Assembly (NCBI GenBank): GCA_029053015.1
Contig: JAIDHX010000034.1
Span: 1 to 64,000, forward strand
From: Lachnospiraceae bacterium
GTDB taxonomy: Bacteria; Bacillota; Clostridia; Lachnospirales; Lachnospiraceae
Reading direction: 5' to 3'
Length of the DNA: 64,000 nucleotides
The notes under the pieces are model-generated. The model ran no database searches and was not told the origin of the DNA. It saw only the letters and a program-made list of their open reading frames with translations. Below are positions 8,503 to 16,620 of this stretch, piece after piece. The position numbers and the translations under genes are program-made. How positions within the stretch are numbered: the first letter of the stretch is position 1; every line of letters starts with the position of its first letter.

Positions 8503-9792
8503 ATGACAAAGGTAATAGGAGTAAGATTTCGTACAGCGGGTAAGATTTATTTTTTTGATCCGCTGGATTTTCAGGTGGAAAGAGGCGGGCATGTGATCGT
8601 GGAGACAGCCCGAGGAATAGAGTTCGGTACAGTTGTCAGCGCACCCAGAGAGGTGGAGGATGAGAAAATCGTGCAGCCCTTAAAGCCGGTGCTGCGAATT
8701 GCGAATCAGCGGGATATTGAGCAGGAGGCAGGTAATAAGCGCAAGGAGAAGGAAGCCTATAAAATTTGTTTGGAAAAGATACGCGACCATGGCCTTGAGA
8801 TGAAGCTGATAGATGCAGAGTATACCTTTGATAACAATAAAGTGCTTTTTTACTTTACGGCTGACGGAAGAATTGATTTCAGGGAACTGGTGAAGGATTT
8901 GGCCAGTGTGTTCAAGACCAGGATTGAACTGAGACAGGTCGGAGTCAGGGACGAGACGAAGATTGTAGGAGGAATCGGTATCTGCGGCAGGCCGCTTTGC
9001 TGTCACACGCATCTTTCTGAGTTTATACCGGTATCCATTAAGATGGCGAAGGAGCAGAATCTTTCACTGAATCCTACAAAGATATCCGGGGTATGCGGCA
9101 GACTGATGTGCTGCTTAAAGCATGAGGAGGAGACCTACGAGGAGTTAAACCGCAGGCTGCCGAACACGGGGGACTATGTCACCACAGCGGACGGGCTCAA
9201 GGGAGAAGTACAGAGCGTCAATGTGCTCCGCCAGCGTGTAAAGGTGATTGTGGATGTGGACGACGAGAAGGAAATCCGCGAGTATAAAGTGGAGGATCTT
9301 CGCTTCAAGAGGATGCACGGGAAAAAAGAAAATCTGGATCTGTCGGCTGAAGAGTTAAAAGAGCTGGAAAAGCTGGAGGCAGAAGAAGAACTGGAGACTG
9401 TTGAAGAGAGACTTCCTGAAAAGCCGGCGGAACGCAGCTATAAAAAGGAATTCAGGCAGGACAGAAGTTCCTTTGGGCAGGACAAACCCGACAGGGTGGA
9501 GAAAACGGATAGAAGCCGAAATCGAAAAGAGAATTTCGCAGAAAGAGCGGAGGAATCTGAAAGGCAGTATCAGGATAGAAAAGGCGGAAGAAACAACCGT
9601 AATGGAAGACGGGACAATAAGCAGGAACGCCGCAGAGAAGACGGTGCACGGTGGGAGAACAACAAAAACCGTGCGTACAGAGAAGAGGGCGAGGAAAGGC
9701 GTGAGCGCCATCAAAGAGACGGCCGCTCCCGAAACCGGCACAATTACCGAAACGGAAAGAAGGAAGGAAAGACAAACTTTGAAGACAATTAG
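8503..9792 (+). CDS. ricT: PSP1-domain protein RicT (YaaT), with long basic tail
   Basis: PSP1 C-terminal domain protein. In Bacillus, RicT works with RicA and RicF in RNA processing and in control of competence, biofilm and sporulation. The conserved cysteines of the Fe-S-binding Y-complex are present: CGRPLCC, then SGVCGRLMCCLKHE. The core ends near residue 285. The last about 140 residues are low-complexity Arg/Lys/Glu/Asn-rich (RNRKENF, NNRNGRRDNKQERRRE) and should be disordered and able to bind RNA; this tail is longer than in Bacillus. The end overlaps the next gene by 14 bases. Confidence 0.9.
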   Translation: MTKVIGVRFRTAGKIYFFDPLDFQVERGGHVIVETARGIEFGTVVSAPREVEDEKIVQPLKPVLRIANQRDIEQEAGNKRKEKEAYKICLEKIRDHGLEMKLIDAEYTFDNNKVLFYFTADGRIDFRELVKDLASVFKTRIELRQVGVRDETKIVGGIGICGRPLCCHTHLSEFIPVSIKMAKEQNLSLNPTKISGVCGRLMCCLKHEEETYEELNRRLPNTGDYVTTADGLKGEVQSVNVLRQRVKVIVDVDDEKEIREYKVEDLRFKRMHGKKENLDLSAEELKELEKLEAEEELETVEERLPEKPAERSYKKEFRQDRSSFGQDKPDRVEKTDRSRNRKENFAERAEESERQYQDRKGGRNNRNGRRDNKQERRREDGARWENNKNRAYREEGEERRERHQRDGRSRNRHNYRNGKKEGKTNFEDN

Positions 9793-10519
9793 TCTGAAGG
9801 AAAAGGAACGCCTTGATGAGTTGCAGAGAAATGGGTATCAGATTATCCAGAATCCCGACAAATTCTGTTTTGGCATGGATGCTGTTTTGCTGTCCGGTTT
9901 CGTAAGTGTGAAGCCGAACGGAACCGTTCTTGATTTGGGAACGGGAACCGGCATTATTCCTATACTTTTAGAGGCAAAAACGCCGGCCTCTCATCTGATT
10001 GGTCTGGAGATACAGGAAGAGAGTGCGGACATGGCGAGACGGAGTGTAGCCCTTAATGGTTTGTCCGAAAAAATTGATATTTTGACAGGTGATATCAGAA
10101 AGGCAGACAGCTTGTTTCCGTCTGCCTCTTTTGACGTCATTACCAGCAATCCGCCCTACATGATAGAGGAGCACGGACTGCGCAATCCTGACGCGCCGAA
10201 GGCGATTGCGCGCCATGAAGTACTCTGCACACTGGAGGATGTGGTAAGTCAGGCGGCAAAGCTTCTGAAGACGGGGGGACATTTTTTTATGGTGCACAGA
10301 CCCTTCCGGCTGGCGGAGATTATTACGGTTATGACAAAGTACAAGCTGGAACCAAAGCGCATGCAGCTTGTCTATCCCTTTGTGGATAAAGAGCCGAACA
10401 TGATTCTGATTGAAGGAGTCCGCGGCGGTAAGCCGCGCATGACGGTGGAAAAGCCGCTCATTATTTTTAAGGAGCCCGGTGTTTATATGCCGGAAATCCG
10501 TGATATATACGGGTATTGA
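9779..10519 (+). CDS. tRNA1(Val) A37 N6-methyltransferase family protein (YabB)
   Basis: SAM-dependent methyltransferase of the TrmN6/YabB family, 246 aa. The motif I VLDLGTGTGIIPILL and the N6-adenine catalytic motif ITSNPPYM are both seen. The start is assigned to TTG 9779, preceded by AAGGAAGGAAAG and giving MKTISLKEKERLDELQ, which matches the usual LxxxERLDEL beginning of the family. The reading frame stays open far upstream only because the purine-rich tail of ricT is open in several frames. It overlaps ricT by 14 bases, so translation is probably coupled. Confidence 0.88.
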   Translation: MKTISLKEKERLDELQRNGYQIIQNPDKFCFGMDAVLLSGFVSVKPNGTVLDLGTGTGIIPILLEAKTPASHLIGLEIQEESADMARRSVALNGLSEKIDILTGDIRKADSLFPSASFDVITSNPPYMIEEHGLRNPDAPKAIARHEVLCTLEDVVSQAAKLLKTGGHFFMVHRPFRLAEIITVMTKYKLEPKRMQLVYPFVDKEPNMILIEGVRGGKPRMTVEKPLIIFKEPGVYMPEIRDIYGY

Positions 10520-10553
10520 GTCTTGGCAAAAGGAGAAAGAAAGAGGTTTCGTA

Positions 10554-11396
10554 ATGGCAGGAATGTTGTATTTGTGCGCAACACCAATAGGGAATTTACA
10601 GGATATGACGCCGAGAGTTATAGATACTTTAAAGCAGGTGGACATGATTGCGGCGGAGGACACGCGGAACAGCATAAAGCTGCTCACGGCGTTTGACATT
10701 CACACGCCCATGACAAGTTATCACGAGTATAATAAGGTGGAAAAGGCAAAACAGTTGACAGCATGGATGCAGGAGGGGAAGGATATTGCTTTGATTACGG
10801 ATGCCGGCACGCCTGCTATTTCCGATCCCGGGGAAGTGCTGGTGCGTATGTGTCAGGAGGCGGGAATTGCTGTGACAAGTCTTCCCGGTCCGGCAGCCTG
10901 CATCACGGCGCTGACTTTGTCAGGGCTTTCCACAAGGCGTTTTTGCTTTGAGGGCTTCCTGCCTGCAGATAAAAAAGAGAGAAGAGAAATATTGGAGGAA
11001 CTGAAGGAGGAGACAAGAACCATTATCCTCTATGAAGCGCCGCACCATCTGACGAAAACACTGACAGAGTTGTCAGAAATATTGGGGGACAGAAAAATAA
11101 CCCTTTGCAGGGAGCTGACGAAAAAGTTTGAAACCGTGCTGCCGACAACTTTGAAAGCCGCTTTGCAAAAATATGAAGCGGAAGAACCGCGGGGCGAGTA
11201 CGTGCTGGTGCTTGCCGGAAAGAGCAGGGAAGAGAAAAAGCAGGAAGCGATTGCGGCATGGGAGAGCATGGAGATTACAGAGCACATGGCGTTTTATGAA
11301 GAGCGTGGCATGGATTCCAAGGCGGCGATGAAGCAGGTCGCAAAAGACAGAGGCGTAGGAAAACGGGAAATTTATGAGCAGCTTCACAAAAAGTAA
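10554..11396 (+). CDS. rsmI: 16S rRNA (cytidine-1402 2'-O)-methyltransferase
   Basis: RsmI methylates the ribose of C1402 in the decoding centre of 16S rRNA. The tetrapyrrole-methylase fold is shown by MLYLCATPIGNLQDMTPR, AAEDTRNSIKLL, DAGTPAISDPGE and LPGPAACITAL. It has 280 aa, a normal length. The ATG at 10554 has AAGAGG seven bases upstream. It follows yabB by 34 bases, the conserved Firmicute order. Confidence 0.96.
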   Translation: MAGMLYLCATPIGNLQDMTPRVIDTLKQVDMIAAEDTRNSIKLLTAFDIHTPMTSYHEYNKVEKAKQLTAWMQEGKDIALITDAGTPAISDPGEVLVRMCQEAGIAVTSLPGPAACITALTLSGLSTRRFCFEGFLPADKKERREILEELKEETRTIILYEAPHHLTKTLTELSEILGDRKITLCRELTKKFETVLPTTLKAALQKYEAEEPRGEYVLVLAGKSREEKKQEAIAAWESMEITEHMAFYEERGMDSKAAMKQVAKDRGVGKREIYEQLHKK

Positions 11397-11473
11397 GGCA
11401 TATGGATGAAATGATACGGCAGGATAATAGCGGGATACACCGCGAAAAGCAAAACCTGGAGAGGAACAAGATA

Positions 11474-11650
11474 ATGCAGAGCAGATGCGATATGTGTGCA
11501 AATTATGAATATGATGAGGAAGAGGAATATTATACCTGTGGCGTGAATCTGGACGAGGACGAAATGTACCGTTTTTTGTCGGGAAGCTGTAACGATTGTC
11601 CCTATTTTTCACAGGATGACGAATACAGGGTGGTACGCCATCAAATGTAA
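11474..11650 (+). CDS. Small Cys-rich protein (DUF6472-like)
   Basis: A 58-aa acidic protein with two cysteine pairs, CDMC near the N-terminus and CNDC near the C-terminus, plus a lone Cys in YTCGV. The pattern suggests one metal site. It resembles a small conserved Lachnospiraceae family with the core VNLDEDEMYRFLSG...CPYF. GAGAGG nine bases upstream supports the ATG at 11474 over an in-frame ATG at 11402. It is the last gene of the operon before a strong terminator. Function unknown. Confidence 0.75.
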   Translation: MQSRCDMCANYEYDEEEEYYTCGVNLDEDEMYRFLSGSCNDCPYFSQDDEYRVVRHQM

Positions 11651-11655
11651 AAGGA

Positions 11656-11688
11656 AAGGCTGCCGCTAAATCAGGCGGCAGCCTTTTT
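11656..11688 (+). terminator. Strong rho-independent terminator
   Basis: An 11-bp stem, AAGGCTGCCGC (11656-11666) with GCGGCAGCCTT (11675-11685), carries an 8-base loop and is followed by T. It ends the 2935-11650 operon. The 11689-11803 spacer holds no other recognised feature. Confidence 0.92.
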
Positions 11689-11803
11689 GGCAGAAAATAC
11701 CTTCCTTTTACCCTTTGTGTTGATAAGCACCGATAAAATTTCTTCATCGTCAAATTGACCAACAAACTGGAATTGGAATCCCTGAAATAGAGAAATTCCG
11801 CTG

Positions 11804-12436
11804 TCATGTTTCTTCTAAACCCAATAAACCGCAAATGTGATCATATATCTCGCAATATGACGTATTATTATCAACACACTTGTCTAAGTATCTTTCTTGA
11901 TACAATATAACTGCAACCTCAACGGCCCTAGGACAATCTAATTGGAATTGTTCCAATACCATACTCATTTTTCCGTCATATCTCCGTAATTCATGGTAAC
12001 CTTGCTGAACCAGCTGAACGGCCTCTAATTCGCCTTCCTCAAGATATATCTCCATGTTTTTACTTTTCATCCAGGGGTCATAGTTAATATAATGCAAAGC
12101 ACCGCAATACTTATCTTTTGCAGCCACATGAACCTTCTGAATGCCGCCCATCACAATAGTACCCATGCACATGGGACAAGGTTCCATTGTTGTGTACAAG
12201 TGATACTCTTTCAAAGAAGGATACTTTTCAATATCAATATTTCTCATGCAATACATTTCCGCATGAGCGGTACGTCTGTTAGGATAATGGTTTTCGCAGG
12301 TTTCATTCCGGCCCGCAATAATCGTATTACCTGAGGCATCTGTGATAATGCAGCCAATCGGCAGACTTCCACTGCGGAATGCAAGCCACGCCAGTTCATA
12401 TGTTTCCTTCCATTCTCTTGATAAATCTTTCCACAT
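11804..12436 (-). CDS. Nucleoside/tRNA-type deaminase
   Basis: Zinc-dependent deaminase of the cytidine/deoxycytidylate superfamily, 210 aa. The zinc and catalytic motifs are complete: HAEM (His ligand and proton-shuttle Glu) and TMEPCPMCMG (two Cys ligands). VMGGIQKV after the second motif is like TadA and guanine deaminase. The last about 60 residues extend beyond the usual domain and are not recognised. Likely substrates are a free base, a nucleoside or tRNA adenosine; sequence alone does not decide. The gene lies 38 bases downstream of the AraC-GGDEF gene on the same strand, so the two may be co-transcribed. AAAGGAGAGG supports the start. Confidence 0.85.
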   Translation of the reverse strand: MWKDLSREWKETYELAWLAFRSGSLPIGCIITDASGNTIIAGRNETCENHYPNRRTAHAEMYCMRNIDIEKYPSLKEYHLYTTMEPCPMCMGTIVMGGIQKVHVAAKDKYCGALHYINYDPWMKSKNMEIYLEEGELEAVQLVQQGYHELRRYDGKMSMVLEQFQLDCPRAVEVAVILYQERYLDKCVDNNTSYCEIYDHICGLLGLEET

Positions 12437-12474
12437 GAGTCCTCTCCTTTTCGTCTTCCATACAAATTCTGATT

Positions 12475-13290
12475 TTACTTACTCTTTTCAATCGAAGTAT
12501 GCAGTGTGGTGAATAAATCACAGTATTTGATGTGGCGGTTCTGTTCAAGCCTTGTGATGCTGACATGCAGGTTTAACGGAATTTCCCTGTCATTCCATGT
12601 AAAGGTCTGCTCATTTTGGGCAGTTATTTTTTGGGCAATTTCTTCCGCATACCGGCGATCCTCGCTCGCGGTGAGAAGGACAAATTCATCGCCGCCGATG
12701 CGGAATATCACATCATCTTCTCCTGCCGCTGCGTTCATGCGCGACATGGATTCCAAAATCGAGATGTCACCGGCCGTCCTTGCGATTGCATTGATGTGCG
12801 TCATGTGCGCGATATCGCAGCAGACAAACCAGCAGTTTTTCCGTTCTGTAAATAAATCATATAATTCACTTATGTCAAATGGCTTTTTTCCATTCATGTA
12901 AATATCCTCCATTTCATTTTTTCCCGGTTCCGAAGGAGAAAGCAGCCTTGGAAATAATTCAAAATATCTGTTCTCTTTACGGAAATCCTTTGGGTTACAG
13001 TGCCAGACTTGTTTGAATGCGCGCGAAAAGGCTTCATTGCTGCCGTAACCGAAGGACAGGGCAATTTCCAAAATACCAAGCTCCGGCTGTTCCGTAATCA
13101 TGCGGGCAGCTTTTACCATTTTGCGCCGAACCACATAATCGTGCACACTTATGTGGTTTATGCATCGAAACAATTTTTCAAGGGTAGATTTGGAACAGCC
13201 GCAGGTGTCGGCAATATCACTTGTTTTGATGTCGTTTGTCAGGTTGTTTTCTATTGCCTCCAAGGCAGCTGCCAATAAATCAAGTTTCAA
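12475..13290 (-). CDS. AraC-type regulator fused to a GGDEF domain
   Basis: A 271-aa hybrid. Residues about 5-110 form an AraC/XylS double helix-turn-helix (IKTSDIADTCGCSKSTLEKLF and ILEIALSFGYGSNEAFSRAF). After a linker, residues about 145-265 look like a diguanylate cyclase domain with an intact RIGGDEF at 207-213, but the usual N-terminal DxDxFKxxND metal/substrate motif is reduced to CDIAHMTHIN. Activity as a cyclase is therefore doubtful and c-di-GMP or GTP sensing is an alternative. No ATG fits; TTG at 13288-13290 has GGGAGGG six bases upstream. A perfect 16-bp palindrome lies 39 bases upstream. Confidence 0.8.
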   Translation of the reverse strand: MKLDLLAAALEAIENNLTNDIKTSDIADTCGCSKSTLEKLFRCINHISVHDYVVRRKMVKAARMITEQPELGILEIALSFGYGSNEAFSRAFKQVWHCNPKDFRKENRYFELFPRLLSPSEPGKNEMEDIYMNGKKPFDISELYDLFTERKNCWFVCCDIAHMTHINAIARTAGDISILESMSRMNAAAGEDDVIFRIGGDEFVLLTASEDRRYAEEIAQKITAQNEQTFTWNDREIPLNLHVSITRLEQNRHIKYCDLFTTLHTSIEKSK

Positions 13291-13328
13291 ATTTCCCTCC
13301 CGTCTGCCGCACAGGCGGCATTTCCACT

Positions 13329-13344
13329 TACAGTACGTACTGTA
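13329..13344. promoter_or_regulatory. Perfect 16-bp palindrome, candidate operator
   Basis: TACAGTACGTACTGTA is fully self-complementary and sits in the leader of the AraC-GGDEF gene, in the space between it and the divergent coat-protein genes. An autoregulatory or other dimeric regulator site is possible. No clear promoter boxes were found around it. The rest of 13291-13501 is AT-rich without other features. Confidence 0.5.
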
Positions 13345-13501
13345 GTTACAGCATAGCATAATAAAAAAGGATTTTCTTGATTTTTTGGGTAAATTAACAT
13401 AAATGAATTTTAAAACAATATTTGTACTGCTTTTTTGAATAGAAATCATGGAGGCTTCAAATAATAAAATCGCAGAATAAAAAGCAGAAAGGAGTAAAAA
13501 A

Positions 13502-13687
13502 ATGACAAATATATCAGAATTGGAACTGCAGAATTTGAGACATCTTATCGGCGGTTATGACACTACGCACTGCAAGATGCAGGAGTATGCAAAGTGTGCA
13601 AGCGATGAAAAGGTAAAACAGTTTTTTGAAAAAGGCGCAAAGTCCGCCATGGAGAATAAGCAGCAGCTTATGAAGTTTTTGCAGTAA
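13502..13687 (+). CDS. Small CotF-associated protein (61 aa)
   Basis: A 61-aa helical protein with a Cys/His pair (THCKMQEYAKCAS). It directly precedes a CotF-like coat protein (13 bases apart) and has an AAAGGAG site. It looks like the N-terminal helical half of coat F domain proteins, with the downstream gene supplying a related partner. The inferred role is in the spore coat, by context. Confidence 0.7.
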   Translation: MTNISELELQNLRHLIGGYDTTHCKMQEYAKCASDEKVKQFFEKGAKSAMENKQQLMKFLQ

Positions 13688-13700
13688 GGAGGAAAATCAT

Positions 13701-13961
13701 ATGGAAATGCAGGAAAAAATAATGGTAGCAGATACCCTGACCGGTATCAACGGAGAACTTATCCGGTATGCGGAGATGATACCCCAGACGGAAAACAAGG
13801 AGCTTAAAAGTGTACTGAAGCAGTTTAGAAGCACCTGTGAGCAGTCGCAGGAGGAACTGTATCAGATCGCAAGAGAGAAATCCTACTATGTTCCGGCACA
13901 GAAGGCAACAGAGGAAGAGGTTGCGCATGTGAAAGGTCTTTTCACATCAAAGACACTGTAA
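13701..13961 (+). CDS. CotF-family spore coat protein
   Basis: An 86-aa protein of the coat F (ferritin-like helical) family: MQEKIMVADTLTGINGEL, followed by AEMIPQTENKEL and YQIAREKSYYVPAQKAT, the YYVPA segment being typical. It is expected in the spore coat. AAGGAGG precedes the start. It is co-transcribed with the 61-aa gene before it. Confidence 0.85.
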   Translation: MEMQEKIMVADTLTGINGELIRYAEMIPQTENKELKSVLKQFRSTCEQSQEELYQIAREKSYYVPAQKATEEEVAHVKGLFTSKTL

Positions 13962-13964
13962 GGC

Positions 13965-14109
13965 AGCAACTGTCTGTTTCTTAGCAGTAATCAGCCCATT
14001 CTGCAATATGTGAAAAGAGTCTGCCGAAAGCGGCGCTGTGGAAATATATTGTAGAATGGGCGTTATCTGATGCAAGCCGGAAGCGTCGCGCCTGAAACCC
14101 AAAGTTGCT
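13965..14109 (+). ncRNA. Putative structured RNA, long interrupted hairpin
   Basis: Nested complementary arms fold the whole segment. Outer AGCAACT (13965-13971) pairs with AGTTGCT (14103-14109), middle ATCAG (13990-13994) with CTGAT (14067-14071), and inner CCCATTCTGCAATAT (13995-14009) with ATATTGTAGAATGGG (14046-14060; one G-U). The tip has GCCG/CGGC (14023-14026/14031-14034) with an AAAG loop. Large internal loops separate the stems, the general shape of 6S RNA, but no 6S identity could be confirmed. Strand is uncertain, since such folds form on both. Confidence 0.5.
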
Positions 14110-14118
14110 TTACAAATA

Positions 14119-14147
14119 TTGGCATAATACATATTATATGCTATAAT
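14119..14147 (+). promoter_or_regulatory. Sigma-A promoter for the MraY-like gene
   Basis: TTGGCA (14119-14124), a 17-base spacer and TATAAT (14142-14147). Transcription should start near 14154, about 60 bases before the gene. The -35 box begins just after the structured RNA. Confidence 0.75.
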
Positions 14148-14215
14148 GCATACGTGATGAGGATTTATTGACGCAATACCGCAGATGCGGTCTGCGGTAT
14201 GCAGGAGGATAAAGC

Positions 14216-15172
14216 ATGTTTCCATACTTTTTTGCGGACAAGCAGCCGTTACTGGCTTTTATCGGAGTGCTGGGCGCGTTTGCAGCAACTTGCTTCATGA
14301 TAAGCTGTTTAAGTAGTTACCTGCCCAAGGATCATGGCAGGGACTATGCTGTGGAAGGACAGAAATCCGCGGGCAAACCAAGAGGTGCCGGCATTATATT
14401 CGTGCTGGTCTTTGCAGCCGCCACGCTGCTTTTCTCCGGACTCAGCATAGAGCTCTGTATTTACCTGATGCTGATTGTAATTGAAATGCTCACGGGATTT
14501 TTTGACGATACGGCGGAAAAGCCCTGGGGAGAACTGAAAAAGGGGCTGCTTGATTTGGCGGTTGCGGTTGCGGTTTCCATTACTTACCTGCAGTACAATT
14601 CCAGTACAATCGAGCTGATGGGGCGGCAGATAACGTTGTCGCCGGTGTTGTTTGCTGTCTGTGCTGTGGTTCTGGTATGGGGTTCCATCAATGTGACAAA
14701 CTGTGCGGATGGCGTCGATGGACTTTCGGGAACGCTTACCATCATTACCTTGACTACCATTTATGTGATCAATGAAATAAATGACAAAGGCAAGGATATT
14801 TCTTTTCCAATCCTGCTCTTTATGGTATGTATTCTCGGTTATCTGTGGTATAATGCTTCGCCGAGCAGACTGTTGATGGGCGATGCCGGTTCCCGCGCCA
14901 TGGGAGTGTTTATCAGTATTGCCATCTTAAAATCCGGCAGCCCGCTGCTCTATATTCCTGCCGCTTTTGTCATTATCATGGATGGCGGACTGGGGCTTGT
15001 CAAACTGTCGCTCATCCGGCTGTTCAAGATACGGATTTTGAAAAATACGCTTACGCCTCTGCATGACCATGTAAGGAAGAAGCTGGGCTGGTCGAATACG
15101 CAGACGGTGTTCCGTTTTGCCATTATCCAAATTGTGATTTCATTGGCAGCAGTCTATATGCTGCTTCTGTAA
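14216..15172 (+). CDS. MraY-like phospho-sugar transferase
   Basis: An integral membrane transferase of the MraY/WecA family, 318 aa with about ten hydrophobic segments. Family motifs are GKPRGAGIIF near the N-terminus, the metal-binding FFDDTAE, VTNCADGVDGLSG (N-x-x-DG-x-DGL) and LLMGDAGSRAMG. In place of the PxHHH of MraY it has TPLHDH. Members move a phospho-MurNAc-pentapeptide or a phospho-hexosamine onto undecaprenyl phosphate. It is outside the division/cell-wall cluster, so it is probably a second copy or a transferase for another glycan. GGAGGA sets the start. Confidence 0.83.
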   Translation: MFPYFFADKQPLLAFIGVLGAFAATCFMISCLSSYLPKDHGRDYAVEGQKSAGKPRGAGIIFVLVFAAATLLFSGLSIELCIYLMLIVIEMLTGFFDDTAEKPWGELKKGLLDLAVAVAVSITYLQYNSSTIELMGRQITLSPVLFAVCAVVLVWGSINVTNCADGVDGLSGTLTIITLTTIYVINEINDKGKDISFPILLFMVCILGYLWYNASPSRLLMGDAGSRAMGVFISIAILKSGSPLLYIPAAFVIIMDGGLGLVKLSLIRLFKIRILKNTLTPLHDHVRKKLGWSNTQTVFRFAIIQIVISLAAVYMLLL

Positions 15173-15185
15173 CTGTTTTGGCTTA

Positions 15186-15203
15186 TGCGGCATTGCTGCC
15201 GCA
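15186..15203 (+). other. Short hairpin between mraY-like gene and tldD
   Basis: TGCGGCA (15186-15192) pairs with TGCCGCA (15197-15203) over TTGC. No T run follows directly, so it is not a convincing terminator. It may be an mRNA processing or stability element. Confidence 0.35.
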
Positions 15204-15233
15204 GGACATTTATTTTAAAGGAGGTATCCAATT

Positions 15234-16619
15234 ATGTTGGAGGATTTCATTTCCGGTAAAAAGTCGCTTTTTACCACCGGAGTTCACACAGAGCTTCGGG
15301 CGCAGGAAAACAAACAAAGGCGTGTTACCCTTGTTCAGGGGAATTTGACGGCAAACGCCAGATTGGAAACGGCAGGTGTTTCCGCAAGAGTTTACAAAAA
15401 CGGTGTGTACGGTTTTTCTTCCATGGCAGAGTGTACGGGGGCAGCGGCAGAAGCTGTTTTAAAGGCAGCTACTGAAAATGCGCTGTTCATGGACAAACAT
15501 ATCCAGAAGGGAAAAGATAACTTTCCTTCTATTGCCGCGGGAAGTACGCCGCTCAACAAGGTAATTTGTGACACCGAGCAGAAGCGTTACATAGAATTTG
15601 TCAAGGAAGTGGATGCTTACATTTCTGAGAAATATCCGAATCTTGCCAGCCGTTCCGTGGTTCTGTCCGCAGACTCCATGGAGAAGATTATCTGTACGTC
15701 GGACGGGTATGACGGGCATGTCACATTGCCGAGAACTTATATTTATCTGTTCCTTAACAGTGAATCGACATCGGGCGTGCCTCTTGAACTGTACAAGCCG
15801 ATAGGCGGTTATGGTAATTTTGATGATATTTTCAAAGCGCCTTCACAGGTTTACGCCGATATCGATGCATTATATGAAACACTGATGCAGAAGAGGGAAG
15901 GCGTGTACGCGGAGGCCGGCTACAAGACAGTAGTGCTCGGCGGCATTTTGTCGGGTATGCTTGCGCATGAGGCGGTAGGACATACCGTGGAGGCAGATTT
16001 GGTGCTTGGCGGTTCCGTGGCGGGACCGGCGCTGCATAAACAAGTGGCGTCGGATCTTGTAACCATGGTGGATTTTGCCCACACAGCGTTGGGCGAGGAA
16101 GCGCCGCTGCCGGTTTATCTGGACGATGAGGGTACGCCTGCAGAGGATGCTGTGCTGATTCAGGACGGTATTCTGCAAGGTTATATGAATAACAGGGAGA
16201 GCGCAGAGCATTTTGGCGTGAAGCCGCAGGGTAATGCGCGTGCCTACGGTTTTTCGGACGAGCCGCTGATTCGTATGCGTAATACGGCCGTTCTGCCGGG
16301 CAAGGATAAGCTTGAGGATATCATTGCCTCCGTGGAAGATGGCTATTATCTGACAAACACAAACAATGGGCAGGCGGATACGACCGGTGAGTTTATGTTT
16401 GGTGTAAGCATGGGCTATGAGATTAAAAACGGAAAATTAGGGCGTGCGATTCTTGATACTACGATTTCCGGAGTGGCGTTTGATATGCTGAAAACGGTGG
16501 ATATGGTTTCCGACGATATGGTATGGTCAAGCTCAGGCTTCTGCGGCAAGAAACAGCCGATGCCCGTTGGAATGGGCGGACCTGCGCTGCGCTGCAAAGT
16601 TATGATAGGAGGACGCTAA
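15234..16619 (+). CDS. tldD: TldD-family metalloprotease
   Basis: The catalytic partner of the TldD/TldE protease, which in Enterobacteria unfolds and trims small peptides such as microcin B17 and CcdA. The HEAVGH zinc motif is at about residues 245-250, with later ligand-region cysteine at SSSGFCGKKQPMPVGMGGP. Length is 461 aa. It is followed after one base by its TldE partner, the normal two-gene arrangement. AAGGAGG precedes the start. No small peptide precursor gene was seen nearby. Confidence 0.92.
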   Translation: MLEDFISGKKSLFTTGVHTELRAQENKQRRVTLVQGNLTANARLETAGVSARVYKNGVYGFSSMAECTGAAAEAVLKAATENALFMDKHIQKGKDNFPSIAAGSTPLNKVICDTEQKRYIEFVKEVDAYISEKYPNLASRSVVLSADSMEKIICTSDGYDGHVTLPRTYIYLFLNSESTSGVPLELYKPIGGYGNFDDIFKAPSQVYADIDALYETLMQKREGVYAEAGYKTVVLGGILSGMLAHEAVGHTVEADLVLGGSVAGPALHKQVASDLVTMVDFAHTALGEEAPLPVYLDDEGTPAEDAVLIQDGILQGYMNNRESAEHFGVKPQGNARAYGFSDEPLIRMRNTAVLPGKDKLEDIIASVEDGYYLTNTNNGQADTTGEFMFGVSMGYEIKNGKLGRAILDTTISGVAFDMLKTVDMVSDDMVWSSSGFCGKKQPMPVGMGGPALRCKVMIGGR

Positions 16620-16620
16620 G

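Noticed and set aside
9401..9778. A long in-frame upstream extension of the yabB methyltransferase through the ricT tail
   Set aside because: The purine-rich low-complexity ricT tail stays open in several frames; the family start LxxxERLDEL and an AAGGAAGGAAAG site point to TTG 9779.
11690..11803. A possible minus-strand coding remnant below the deaminase (reads FVGQFDDEEILSVL)
   Set aside because: It has a stop just upstream, no start codon or ribosome site, and no recognised family; chance or a decayed fragment cannot be told apart.
13965..14109. Definite 6S RNA
   Set aside because: The fold resembles 6S RNA, but no conserved 6S sequence blocks could be matched by eye.
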